Source: Brevibacterium yomogidense
GTDB taxonomy: Bacteria; Actinomycetota; Actinomycetes; Actinomycetales; Brevibacteriaceae
Direction of reading: 5' to 3'
Length of the DNA: 64,000 nt
Assembly: GCF_016107685.1 (NCBI RefSeq)
Contig: NZ_JABASY010000004.1
Location: 186,001 to 250,000 of the forward strand
In this document: piece after piece, positions 18,803 through 27,548 of the stretch
How positions within the stretch are numbered: the first letter of the stretch is position 1
Layout: every line of letters begins with the position of its first letter
Program-made: the position numbers and the translations under genes
Notes under the pieces: model-generated
The model's input: only the letters and a program-made list of their open reading frames with translations
Database searches by the model: none
Told to the model about the DNA's origin: nothing

Positions 18803-19837
18803 ATGCGAGGCATCGTGAGGGACAACCGCCTGGACGGGGCGAAGGGCGTCCTCATCGTGCTCGTGGTCTTGGGCCACCTCCTCGAGGGACTGGACGGCGA
18901 ATGGGAAGACGGCCTCGTCCGGCTCACCCTCACGTGCATCTACGCGTTCCACATGCCGGCGTTCGTGTTCCTCGCCGGTGTGACAGCCAAGTCGAAGCGC
19001 CTCCTCGAACGGTTGCTCACCTTCGCCGTGCTGCTCGTGACGTTCCAGTGCCTCTACTACCTGGCGGAGCTGTGGGCGGGCGACCCCTTCGCCTGGTCGT
19101 GGACGACCCCGCACTGGATCCTGTGGTTCCTGCTGGGCATGATCGGGTGGACGCTCACCGTCCCACTCGTCGAACGGTTCCCGCGCACACTCGCCATCGT
19201 TTCCGTGGCGGTCAGCATCAGTGCGGGTCTGGCCCCCTTCGCGGACTACGAGTTCTCACTGTCACGGATGCTCGTCTTCTGGCCCTTCTTCGTCTTGGGG
19301 CGAGTCGCGGGCCCACGCCTGCTCAAGAGGACCACCCTGCTCCCCACCTGGACGGGGGTGGGCCTCTGCGCTGTTGCACTCGTTCCGATGCTCACGCTGT
19401 TCATCGCGGACATCAGCCGGGGCTGGCTGTACGGCAGCAAGAACTTCGACTACCTCGACACCCCGGCACTCCAGGGACTGCTCATCCGCTTCTGTCTCAT
19501 CGCCATCGCACTGCTGGCGATCTTCGCGCTCGCCGCCGTCCTGCCCGACGCACGGAACGCGCTCGCGGTCATGGGGGAGAGGTCGCTCTCCATCTACCTC
19601 CTCCATGGATTCGCGGTGATCGCTCTGGCCCCCACCCTCACGGAACTGTTCGACGGAGGCTACGGCCACGCGATCCAGATCGGGGCAGTGGTCCTCTGCG
19701 CGTGCGCCGCGCTGGGAATCGCACATCTTCTGGCGCTGCGCCCCGTGCACCGAGCCGTCGCAGTGCCGGCGAAGCGGATCGCGACGACGGCCACCGCGTT
19801 CCTCCCGCCGGGTGAACGCAGGCCGAACAGACACTGA
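18803..19837 (+). CDS. Acyltransferase-3 family membrane O-acetylase
   Basis: A 345-residue protein with about ten hydrophobic segments and the acyltransferase-3 opening RDNRLDGAKGVLIVLVVLGH, whose His is the presumed catalytic residue, followed by YAFHMPAFVFLAG. It most resembles the fucose 4-O-acetylase-like branch that O-acetylates capsule and wall sugars at the membrane. ATG 18803 is used; GTG 18815 is a possible alternative and neither has a good ribosome binding site. It precedes a GtrA protein and faces the nonulosonic-acid polymer operon, so O-acetylation of that polymer is a reasonable guess. Confidence 0.8.
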   Translation: MRGIVRDNRLDGAKGVLIVLVVLGHLLEGLDGEWEDGLVRLTLTCIYAFHMPAFVFLAGVTAKSKRLLERLLTFAVLLVTFQCLYYLAELWAGDPFAWSWTTPHWILWFLLGMIGWTLTVPLVERFPRTLAIVSVAVSISAGLAPFADYEFSLSRMLVFWPFFVLGRVAGPRLLKRTTLLPTWTGVGLCAVALVPMLTLFIADISRGWLYGSKNFDYLDTPALQGLLIRFCLIAIALLAIFALAAVLPDARNALAVMGERSLSIYLLHGFAVIALAPTLTELFDGGYGHAIQIGAVVLCACAALGIAHLLALRPVHRAVAVPAKRIATTATAFLPPGERRPNRH

Positions 19838-19947
19838 GACCGCGCGTGCCTGCGTGTGTCCGCACACCCGAAAGGCGTAGAGTGCTGCGGTACGCGCTCC
19901 CCGGTCACCACTGCGGTCGGAGGGCGACTGGACGACAGAGGACTTGC

Positions 19948-20511
19948 ATGTTGGAACGGCGACGCGCACGCGTGGACGCACCCGGGAAGGGGCTGCGGGC
20001 CACGTGGTCCGAACACTGGGCCGACCGCCGCCGCCTGTTCCGCGAAGTCCTCTCCTTCCTCTCCGTGGGCGGTGTCGCGTACCTCGTGGACGTGGGGCTG
20101 TCCAACGTCCTGCTCTTCGGGTTCCTGGGCGTCCCCGCGCTTTTGGTGGCCAGTCCCGTCAAGGCGAAGGTCGTGTCGACCATCGTGTCGATGGCGGTCG
20201 CCTGGGTGGGCAACCGCTTCCTCACCTACGGGCAGCGCAATTCCGGGTCCGCTCTGGCGGGCATGTGGAAGTTCATCGTCGTCAACCTCATCGGCATGGT
20301 CATCGTCGTCGCGCCGCTGGGTGTCACCTGGTACCTGCTGGGCCTCCACGACCCGGTGTCCTACAACATCTCGACCAACGTCATCGGCATCGGCCTGGCG
20401 ATGATCTTCCGCTTCTGGGCGTACCGCACCTGGGTCTTCCCCGACCGCAGTGAACAGGACCCCGCCGCCGAGGTCGTCGTCACCGACGGCTTCGACCACA
20501 CCTCCCGCTGA
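19948..20511 (+). CDS. GtrA-family membrane protein
   Basis: A 187-residue protein with four hydrophobic helices (near residues 34-52, 58-80, 104-125 and 133-155) in the GtrA pattern, with SFLSVGGVAYLVDVGLSN at the start and FRFWAYRTWVF at the end. GtrA proteins are thought to flip polyprenyl-phosphate-linked sugars across the membrane for polymer modification. AGAGGA precedes the ATG by 5 nt. Its last 32 bp overlap the convergent DUF6716-like gene. It may present a lipid-linked sugar for decorating the wall polymers encoded nearby. Confidence 0.83.
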   Translation: MLERRRARVDAPGKGLRATWSEHWADRRRLFREVLSFLSVGGVAYLVDVGLSNVLLFGFLGVPALLVASPVKAKVVSTIVSMAVAWVGNRFLTYGQRNSGSALAGMWKFIVVNLIGMVIVVAPLGVTWYLLGLHDPVSYNISTNVIGIGLAMIFRFWAYRTWVFPDRSEQDPAAEVVVTDGFDHTSR

Positions 20512-21700
20512 GCAGCCGGTATCCCCGGACGACCGGGGCGGGTGCCGCGGTCCGCAGCTCCGCCCGGATGCGCCGCAGGTCCTGCCGACGGGACTCCCGG
20601 CTCAGGTCCGGCAGCTGACGCTCCCGGGCCCGCACCGCGAGCAGCCGCAGCGCATCAGCACAATCCGTCGAGCGCGGATGGAAGTAGTTCTGCTCGAGCC
20701 ACGTCGCAGTGGGGAAGGGCATGTCATCGGCGGCGATCTGCGCGAGGGTGCGCTCCGTGCCGGACCCGGCGAAGGCCTCGTTGAGCATGCCCGGCCCCAC
20801 CCCGAAATCCGAGATGATCGCGGTGGGCAGCCCACGGTCCAACGATTCGAGCGCCGCAGTCGAAGACACGGTCACGAGCCCCGCCCCTGCGACGAGGTAG
20901 TCCGACATCGGGCCGTACGCCAGCCGCACACGGGAGGAGAGCGTCCCCTCCTCCCGCAGCTGGGCGACGAGGTCGCGGTAGGGGTGCGCGTCGTGGTGGG
21001 TCTCCTGCTCACCCTCGCGCGACCGCAGCTTGATGACGACCTCCCGGTCGTCCGCAGCCTCCGCCCAGGCGGACAGGGTCCGGACGATGCGGATCCGGTC
21101 CGCGGCCTCGGGCGGGACCTTCGCCTGCGGTGCGAAGACGAGGCTGCGCACCTGACCGGGCGCCGTCGTGCATACGGGCGGTCCCTCCGACCGGAGCATG
21201 GGCAGGCGGGTGACGACGACCTCGGCGGGAATCCGCAGTGCCGCCATCACCCGCCGGTATTCGCGGGCCTCGCGGTGGGAATGGGTGAGGAAGGCATCGC
21301 CCAGCCGGCGATACCGCTGGCCCTTGCGCGTGGCCGGCAGACCGACCCCGGGCAGCCCGGAGACCAGCGCGGGCCGCGGATCCATCCGGGCGGCGGAGCC
21401 GTAGACCTGTTGGACCACCGGTCCGGTCGCAGCGGCCAGGACGACGTCGCAGCCCGAGGCGCGGATCGTGTCCGCGATGCCGCGCCGGTCGAGGACGGGG
21501 ACGTCCCGCGGCTGCCTGCCGGACCCTGCCAGAGCCCCCTCGATCTGCGACGGGGTGGGGAGGATGGGCGTGCGCACCAGCGCCAGCCGGGTCGTGAACC
21601 CGTCGAGGGAATCCAGCAGCTGAGCGGCCCACTTGAGATACGACTCGCTGTCCGCGATCGCGAGGACGGACGGCGGACGCGACGCGGTCGCAGCGGTCAT
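20480..21700 (-). CDS. DUF6716-like putative glycosyltransferase
   Basis: A 406-residue cytoplasmic protein beginning SVLAIADSESYLKWAAQLL. It has a GT-B-like second half (VRLAYGPMSDYLVAGAGLVT, STAALESLDRGLPTAIISDF, then GPGMLNEAF) that looks like the donor/sugar side of CMP- or CDP-using transferases. I recall this kind of protein as DUF6716 putative glycosyltransferase in actinobacteria, but cannot confirm. Its ATG overlaps the stop of the GT52-like gene by 4 bp, making it the last gene of a coupled minus-strand run. Its likely role is transfer of the first or a modified nonulosonic-acid residue, which is inference. Confidence 0.65.
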   Translation of the reverse strand: MTAATASRPPSVLAIADSESYLKWAAQLLDSLDGFTTRLALVRTPILPTPSQIEGALAGSGRQPRDVPVLDRRGIADTIRASGCDVVLAAATGPVVQQVYGSAARMDPRPALVSGLPGVGLPATRKGQRYRRLGDAFLTHSHREAREYRRVMAALRIPAEVVVTRLPMLRSEGPPVCTTAPGQVRSLVFAPQAKVPPEAADRIRIVRTLSAWAEAADDREVVIKLRSREGEQETHHDAHPYRDLVAQLREEGTLSSRVRLAYGPMSDYLVAGAGLVTVSSTAALESLDRGLPTAIISDFGVGPGMLNEAFAGSGTERTLAQIAADDMPFPTATWLEQNYFHPRSTDCADALRLLAVRARERQLPDLSRESRRQDLRRIRAELRTAAPAPVVRGYRLLSGRCGRSRR

Positions 21701-22746
21701 GGCGTGCCCTCCACGTGACTGAACCGCCGGAAGCCTGCGGCGAACGCGTCGATCTCGCGTCGGAACGCCGCAGACGCGCGGGGCCGCCACCATGCGGTGG
21801 GGATCGCGGTGACCGCGACCCGCGACCCGGGGTTGAGGAGCGAGAGGCTGAACGCCGCCGTGGACGGCAGGGAATGCACCCGCACGCCGTCCGGCAGCGT
21901 CGACAGCCGCAGTTCGAGGGGAAGCCCCAGGGGTGCCACACGGACTCCGGGAAGACGCGCGAGCGTGTCGAGGAAGTCCGCGGACTCCCGCCGGTGCGGG
22001 TAGTACGTGACCGGCTGGGACCGGGCGACGCCCCGCACCCACGCCGTGTACGCCTCCGGATCGATGAGCCCGTCCGCGGCCATCGCGGAACCGATGACGA
22101 CACCGGGGGTGTCCGGCCGCTCACACGCATCGAGGGTGTGCAGGTGCTCGAAACGGTGGGTGCGCACGCGGATGCCCGACGCTTCGACGCGCCCCTGCAG
22201 GTCCGGATCGTCCAGCAGCGCCGTGAACCAGGTGAGCCGGCCCTTGCGCGCAAGACCGCGCAGGCGGGAGGAGACGTAGGCCGCCAGCGGCAGGCGCAGG
22301 GGAGTCGGCAGGTGCCGGGGACGGTGGATCGGCGTCTGCGTGGTCATGAGCTGACGGATGACCGCCGGAGTCGACAGCCCGTCGTCGATGACCGTGACAG
22401 GCGGCAAGTAGCGCGTGAGATACGCGTCGGACAGCATCCGCTGGATCCGCCCGGAGGCGAGGTCGCCCACGAGGATCTCCTCCGGCTCGCAGTCGGGGGC
22501 TGCGCCGTGGAGCGCTTCGGGGATCCCCGCGCTGAGGCTCACCCCCGCCGGCAGCCACGCGGGATCGAACGCGTCGACGAAGGCACGCATCCCCTTCGCA
22601 TCCGCACGCCAGTGGAGGACGGCGGACGCGTGCGGCGCCACCGCCTCGAGCCCGGACAGGAACTGGAACGGCGACTCCACGAACGCGTGCTGCCGCCGGG
22701 CGTGGGAGACGCTGTCTGAGGACGAGCGGGCGAGGGTCGCGTTCAT
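21697..22746 (-). CDS. GT52-like (sialyltransferase-type) glycosyltransferase
   Basis: A 349-residue protein with the layout of GT52/Lst-like bacterial sialyltransferases: an N-terminal VESPFQFLSGLEA, a central VIDDGLSTPAVI near residue 117, TYYPHRRES near 246 (the CMP-binding His-Pro or YxPHxRE motif) and a Ser-rich PSTAAFSLSLLN near 300. These enzymes use CMP-sialic acid or related CMP-nonulosonates. It overlaps both neighbours by 4 bp (ATGA at each end). The chemistry is inferred from motif layout and from CMP-nonulosonate synthesis genes in the same run; the exact family should be checked by profile search. Confidence 0.7.
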   Translation of the reverse strand: MNATLARSSSDSVSHARRQHAFVESPFQFLSGLEAVAPHASAVLHWRADAKGMRAFVDAFDPAWLPAGVSLSAGIPEALHGAAPDCEPEEILVGDLASGRIQRMLSDAYLTRYLPPVTVIDDGLSTPAVIRQLMTTQTPIHRPRHLPTPLRLPLAAYVSSRLRGLARKGRLTWFTALLDDPDLQGRVEASGIRVRTHRFEHLHTLDACERPDTPGVVIGSAMAADGLIDPEAYTAWVRGVARSQPVTYYPHRRESADFLDTLARLPGVRVAPLGLPLELRLSTLPDGVRVHSLPSTAAFSLSLLNPGSRVAVTAIPTAWWRPRASAAFRREIDAFAAGFRRFSHVEGTP

Positions 22747-24149
22747 GGGAGGAGCTTCCGTCCCGTCCAGCGCTCACCGTAGATCCGCGTGAACGTCGCT
22801 GCCGTGCGCGCGGCCCGCGCCGCGACGGTGCGGGGTCTGCGGCTCTTCGGCAGCGCGCCCGGCAGACCCAGCCGCGTGAGTCTCCTGCGCTTGAAGTGCA
22901 GGCGGTGCGCAGGACCTGCGGGGGAGTCGAGGAACGCGGAGGCCCGTTCGCGGAATGCGGCGAGGAGCGACGGCTGCATGCAGTAGGACACTGTGTCGAC
23001 GATCACCTGCAGGTCGCCCGACTGCTGCGCTGTGAGGGGCGCGGCCGGCCCCACCGCTGCCAGCTCATGCATGATCGTCACCGGGACGCGGTTGCTGTTC
23101 TGGTAGGGGGCGATCGTCTCCAGCAGGGGACCGGTGCCCAGCACGGCGATCGGGATCCCGTATGCCGCGCGGGCGGTCGCCAGCGCGGTCGAGAACGACC
23201 CGATGACCACGGCCGGTCGCAGGCGTGCCACGATCGCCTCGGCGAACACCGGGGTGTCCAGCACCCGCAGGCGGATGCCGGCCTCGCGTGCTGCGGAGGC
23301 GATGTCGTCCAGCCGTGACGGCGGTGCCGCCGGGTGTGGTTTGAAGGCGAGTGCCGCGAGCCCCCGTTCCGCCGCGGTCAGGACCATCCGGCGGTGCAGC
23401 GCACTCTCCTCGTCCTCCGTCATGAGGCCCAGCGCTGCGAGGTACTGGCCGAACGCCAGCCCGGTCGTGGCACCGTCCAGGTCGTCGAGCAGCGGGGCGA
23501 GGAGATCGGCCTGATCCGCCGCGATCTCGTCGACGATCGCGGTGAACGCGCGGAGCGGGGTGGGGCGCGGTGCGATCCCGTACTCGACGAGCAGACGCGG
23601 GGTGAGCCCTTCGACCAGCGGCAGGTGGTGCAGCGCCGTCATCCGCTGCCCGTTGGCGAGGGGGATCGTGCTGCGCGTGGGGCCATAGCTCATGAGGCCG
23701 TCGGAGTGCACGCGGATGAACGCGGACCGGAAGACGCGTCCCAGCGCGATCGCTGGGTTCACCTGCGGCGACTCCACGACCAGCTCGACCGGCCCGTCGC
23801 CCAGACCCCAGCGGGTCCGCAGGGCCTCCTCGAGCAGGGGCAGGTCCTCGTGCGCGGGCCTCCACGACGTGGGGTGCTGGGGGTGCAGCGTGTCGTTGAG
23901 GTCGATGACGCGGTCGAAGCGCCGCAGAGCCGGTGCCAGCGCGCGGTTGTCCTGCAGCCGTGCGGTGAGCTCGAGAGCCTGCGCGTGATTGCTGGCGAGC
24001 AGGATCCGTTCGCTCACGTGAGCTGCGGGGAGGCTCTCCGGTGCGAGGACGGCCGCCGGGTAGGCGGGGACGTCCGTGGTGCCCGCATCGATCGCGGCGG
24101 CGAGGCTCACCACCTGGAAGAACGTGGACGCGAGGAAGATCTGCTTCAC
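22743..24149 (-). CDS. Alpha-2,8-polysialyltransferase family protein
   Basis: A 468-residue protein resembling bacterial capsule polysialyltransferases. Key parts are VKQIFLASTFFQVVSLAAAI at the start, VHSDGLMSYGPTR near residue 145, FKPHPAAP near 268 (HP motif that binds the CMP phosphate) and IGSFSTALATARAAYGIP near 315-333 (the Ser/Thr-rich CMP pocket). The basic C-terminus (HFKRRRLTRLG, then KSRRPR) suits membrane association. GTG 24149 overlaps the upstream stop (GTGA). It would polymerise a nonulosonic acid from its CMP form. In a Gram-positive wall context the product would be a teichulosonic-type polymer rather than a capsule of Neu5Ac. Confidence 0.75.
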   Translation of the reverse strand: MKQIFLASTFFQVVSLAAAIDAGTTDVPAYPAAVLAPESLPAAHVSERILLASNHAQALELTARLQDNRALAPALRRFDRVIDLNDTLHPQHPTSWRPAHEDLPLLEEALRTRWGLGDGPVELVVESPQVNPAIALGRVFRSAFIRVHSDGLMSYGPTRSTIPLANGQRMTALHHLPLVEGLTPRLLVEYGIAPRPTPLRAFTAIVDEIAADQADLLAPLLDDLDGATTGLAFGQYLAALGLMTEDEESALHRRMVLTAAERGLAALAFKPHPAAPPSRLDDIASAAREAGIRLRVLDTPVFAEAIVARLRPAVVIGSFSTALATARAAYGIPIAVLGTGPLLETIAPYQNSNRVPVTIMHELAAVGPAAPLTAQQSGDLQVIVDTVSYCMQPSLLAAFRERASAFLDSPAGPAHRLHFKRRRLTRLGLPGALPKSRRPRTVAARAARTAATFTRIYGERWTGRKLLP

Positions 24150-25144
24150 TGGACGGCCTCCGTGACGTGTGCGAACCGGCGGGGCATGTACGGCAGGACA
24201 GCGGCGAACCGGTTGCGCGACGCCTCCCGGAGCTGGCGGCTCAGGACCGCCTCCGGGATGCGTGCGCTCGCCCGCACGGCTCCCGCTGTGAGGTCGGAGC
24301 GGACGTCCCCGTCCATCGCGGCGGACCGACCGGCGTGGTGGTGGAGGATCGCCAGCCAGTTCCGGGCGGCCTTGGGCCACAGGAGCTCCGCATCGCGGTC
24401 CGCCTCGACCAGCGCGAAGATCCCCTCGAACGCGCGGATGAAATCCAGTTGACGCCGGTCGTAGATCTGCGTGAGCGAGGTGGCGACGCCGCGGCGATAC
24501 CGGATCCCCGGTGCATCGACGACCGCGAAGGACTCCGCGTGCAGGTGCAGGTTCCAGATCCACGAGCGGTCCTCCGCCGTCTGGAAGTCCGCGGGGAAGG
24601 GCAGCAGACCCCGATCCAGCAGACGCCGGTGGAAGCCGCCGGCCCACGCGTACGGGTAGTCGACCATCGTCGATTCGTAGTCCGGGAGGATGCCGGCCCG
24701 CGGGTCCAGCGCAAGACCCCGCACGCTCATGGGCGCGTGCTTGAAGGACCTCACGGCCCCCGTCACCGTCGTGTGATCGCACCGGACGAAGTCGACGCCC
24801 AGGTCGCTCAGGGCGCGGTCGATGACGGGCAGGTGCCCGGGGGCCAGCCAGTCATCGCCGTCGAGGAACACGATCCGCTCCGCCTGCGCCCTCGCCAGGC
24901 CGGCGTTGCGGCCGTTCGCCAACCCCTGCGCGGTGGCGTGGGTGACGACCTCGAAATGGGGGAAGCGGGGGCCGTACTCTTCGAGCACCGCGGGGGTGTC
25001 GTCGCTCGAACCGTCATTGACGAAGACGACTTCGAGGTCGGCGGGGTCATCGAACTGCAGTGCGAGAGAGCGGAACATCGTCGGGAGGTAGGGGGCAGCG
25101 TCCTTGGCGGGCACGATGACGGACAGTCGGGGCGAATGGGGCAC
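24146..25144 (-). CDS. Family 2 glycosyltransferase
   Basis: A 332-residue GT2 enzyme with the classic start LSVIVPAKDAAPYLPTMFRS, VFVNDGSSDDTPAVLEEY, GRNAGLARAQAERIVFLDGDDW (the DxD metal site is the end of this stretch) and FQTAEDRSWIW near residue 205, the ED acceptor motif. GTG 25144 is chosen because GAGGAAGG lies 5 nt upstream; the frame is open into neuB but that longer start has no support. It lies between neuB and the polysialyltransferase-like gene and may build the linker or an alternating sugar of the polymer. Confidence 0.85.
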   Translation of the reverse strand: MPHSPRLSVIVPAKDAAPYLPTMFRSLALQFDDPADLEVVFVNDGSSDDTPAVLEEYGPRFPHFEVVTHATAQGLANGRNAGLARAQAERIVFLDGDDWLAPGHLPVIDRALSDLGVDFVRCDHTTVTGAVRSFKHAPMSVRGLALDPRAGILPDYESTMVDYPYAWAGGFHRRLLDRGLLPFPADFQTAEDRSWIWNLHLHAESFAVVDAPGIRYRRGVATSLTQIYDRRQLDFIRAFEGIFALVEADRDAELLWPKAARNWLAILHHHAGRSAAMDGDVRSDLTAGAVRASARIPEAVLSRQLREASRNRFAAVLPYMPRRFAHVTEAVQ

Positions 25145-25226
25145 AGGGCCTTCCTCAGGATGAGTGCGCAGGATGAATGAAGGTGGGCGGCGAACACTGT
25201 CCACCGCCCACCTCCCATGGATCAGG

Positions 25227-26126
25227 TCACTTGCGGAGCGAGCCGATCTTCGATTCCTCACCGGGCATGATGCGCTTCACGCCGTCGCCCAGCGCCTTCT
25301 CCAGGACGCGGACGCCGCGGCACAGCTCGATGAAGTCGTTCGGCTCCATCGACGCGGACTGGTCCGAGCCCCACATGGACGAGTCGAGGGTGATGTGGCG
25401 CTCCACCGTCACCGCACCCAGGGCGACCGCGGCCAGGGAGATCTCCGTGCCGGTCTCATGCCCGGAATAGCCCACCGGCACCCCGTAGCGGTCCTGCATC
25501 GCGGGGATCGCCCGCAGGTTGGCCTCTTCGACGGGCAGCGGGTAGGTCGACGTCGAGTGCATGAGCACCAGCCTGTCGCGGTCGAAGACCTCCACCGCCG
25601 CGTCCAGGATCGCCCAGTCGCTCATGCCGGACGAGCAGAGGATCGGCTTGCCGGTGTCCGCCATAGCCTTGAGCAGCGGGATGTCCGTGAGTGTCGCGGA
25701 TGCCACCTTGTAGGTAAGGGCGTCGAACTCGTTCTCCAGGAACTCGACCGAATCGATGTCCCACGGAGACGCGAACCACTGCAGGCCCTTCTCCTTGGCG
25801 TACGCGTCGATCTCCTTGTACTGCTCCTTCTCGAACTCCACCCGGTACTTGTAGTCCAGGTAGGTCATGGTGCCCCAGGGTGTGTCGCGCATCTTCGACT
25901 TCTGCGCCTCAGGCACCGCGACGTCCGGATTGCGCTTCTGGAACTTCACCGACTGGGCGCCGGCCTCCACAGCGACGTCCATGAGCTTCTTCGTGATGTC
26001 GACATCACCGTTGTGATTGATGCCGATCTCACCGATCATGTAGACCGGTTCGCCCGGGCCGACGGAAAGATCGCCGAATGCGACGGGGGTGATCGTCGAG
26101 GCGGGGGCGATCGTGGCGTCAGTCAT
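25227..26126 (-). CDS. neuB: NeuB-family nonulosonic acid synthase lacking the SAF domain
   Basis: A 299-residue TIM-barrel NeuB-family protein. It shows IGEIGINHNGDVD, QSVKFQKRNPD, SSGMSDW, GYSGHETG and VERHITLDSSMWGSDQSAS, all typical of enzymes that condense phosphoenolpyruvate with a hexosamine or hexose to make a nine-carbon keto acid. Usual members are about 340-350 residues because of a C-terminal SAF (antifreeze-like) domain; here the protein stops after ESKIGSLRK, just where that domain should begin. GGAGAAGAGGA precedes the ATG. No NeuC epimerase is present, so mannose-6-phosphate (giving KDN-9-phosphate) is the likely substrate, an inference. Confidence 0.85.
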   Translation of the reverse strand: MTDATIAPASTITPVAFGDLSVGPGEPVYMIGEIGINHNGDVDITKKLMDVAVEAGAQSVKFQKRNPDVAVPEAQKSKMRDTPWGTMTYLDYKYRVEFEKEQYKEIDAYAKEKGLQWFASPWDIDSVEFLENEFDALTYKVASATLTDIPLLKAMADTGKPILCSSGMSDWAILDAAVEVFDRDRLVLMHSTSTYPLPVEEANLRAIPAMQDRYGVPVGYSGHETGTEISLAAVALGAVTVERHITLDSSMWGSDQSASMEPNDFIELCRGVRVLEKALGDGVKRIMPGEESKIGSLRK

Positions 26127-26230
26127 GAGAATCCTCTTCTCCTGGGTTGCATGTGGCAGCACGGCATGGGACGGGAGCCGTGCACGGGTGTAGTGAGGCG
26201 GGCTGAAAGTTCGATTGCCGGATATGACCA

Positions 26231-27406
26231 TTATGGCGCGGCGTGCTTCGCGAGGGTACTGGCGGGTATCAAATCGCACACTTCACGGACCGCGCCCTGC
26301 CCGCCTTCGCGGTGGAGGACGAAGCGCGCAGCGGCGAGCACCTTGGGGTGCGCGTCCGCCACGGCGATCGGCCACCCGACGACGCTGAACGCCGCGAGGT
26401 CGTTGATGTCGTTGCCGACGTAGGCGACCCGCTCCGGGTCCAATCCCCGCTCTGCGATCCACGCCGCGAGCGCACCGGCCTTCTCGTCGATGCCCTGGAG
26501 GACGTCGACGCGCAGCTTCTCCGCACGGCGGGTGACGACGGGGTTGCGCTCCTTCGACAGGATGAGGAACGGGAAGCCCGCATCGGCGAGCCGACCGACC
26601 CCCATGCCGTCGCCGCGGTGCACGCGGACGAACTCACGGCCGTCCTGGTCGACGAACGCGGAATCGTCCGTGTGGACACCGTCGAAGTCCGTCACGAGCG
26701 CATCCACGTCGAGGACGTGCGTGTCCTCCTGGCTCGCGGCGATCGCCCGGACCAGTGTGAGGTCGGACATCGAGTCGATCTCGCGTGACTGCTCGAGCGG
26801 GACCTCCTCGATCTCGATCCGGCCGAAGAAGCGATGCCCCGACGCGCGGAGCCCCTCCGTGCGCATGACGTAGAACGCGCCCGTCTCGTTGAAGTGGGGG
26901 TCCCGGTCCTGGCGGCGGGGGCGGAAGGCGGCGTCGTGGCCGACGGCTTCCGCATGTGCGGCTGGGTCGAGCTTCCACAGGAACGAGTGGTCCTCGACCG
27001 CGGAGAAGACGACGTCCGCGTGATCGTCCTTCACACGGCTGATCGCGCTGTCGAGCGATGCGGAGTCGATGAAGGGGGACGTGCACTGGAGGAAGACGGT
27101 GATCTCCGCGTCCGTGCCCAGGGCGTCGAGGGCGTGGATCAGAGCCGATTCGCTGCTGGCGGTGTCGCCGGAGATGTCGTCGGGGCGATGGACCACCTGG
27201 GCGCCGGCGCGTTCCGCCTCCTGCGCGATGCCGTCGTGGTCCGTCGAGACGACGACGCGGCCGATGCCGTGCGCGCCGCGGGCTGCGTCGATCGCACGTG
27301 CCAGGAGCGTGCGGCCGCCGACCTTCTGGAGGTTCTTGAGCGGGATGCCCTTCGAGCCTCCCCGTGCGGGGATGATGGCGACGGCGGGCGGTCGAGAAGT
27401 GGTCAT
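26231..27406 (-). CDS. neuA: CMP-nonulosonic acid synthetase fused to a HAD phosphatase
   Basis: A 391-residue fusion. Residues 1-225 are an acylneuraminate cytidylyltransferase with the P-loop-like IPARGGSKGIPLKN at 11-24 and VVVSTDHDGIA following. Residues 230-391 are a KdsC-like HAD phosphatase with motif I DFDGVHTDD near 236 and motif III/IV VAYVGNDINDLAAF. The fusion can remove the 9-phosphate of the NeuB product and then activate the sugar with CTP. It lies 105 bp upstream of neuB on the same strand. No Shine-Dalgarno sequence precedes the ATG. Confidence 0.88.
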   Translation of the reverse strand: MTTSRPPAVAIIPARGGSKGIPLKNLQKVGGRTLLARAIDAARGAHGIGRVVVSTDHDGIAQEAERAGAQVVHRPDDISGDTASSESALIHALDALGTDAEITVFLQCTSPFIDSASLDSAISRVKDDHADVVFSAVEDHSFLWKLDPAAHAEAVGHDAAFRPRRQDRDPHFNETGAFYVMRTEGLRASGHRFFGRIEIEEVPLEQSREIDSMSDLTLVRAIAASQEDTHVLDVDALVTDFDGVHTDDSAFVDQDGREFVRVHRGDGMGVGRLADAGFPFLILSKERNPVVTRRAEKLRVDVLQGIDEKAGALAAWIAERGLDPERVAYVGNDINDLAAFSVVGWPIAVADAHPKVLAAARFVLHREGGQGAVREVCDLIPASTLAKHAAP

Positions 27407-27548
27407 AGGCCACGACTATAGACAGCCGGTGATGTACGGAAGGTGAATAAGCGACCAACGGTACTCGGACGTCTCGTTCTGTGGCGAAACGCACAGGCGG
27501 GGGAGCGGTTTCGAGGGTTGGGTGGGGGAGAGAACAGCCAGAGGGTCG

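Noticed and set aside
24146-25261. The longer GT2 start reaching into neuB
   Set aside because: The added 39 residues are antisense-like in composition with no ribosome binding site, while GTG 25144 has GAGGAAGG and starts right before the conserved LSVIVPA.
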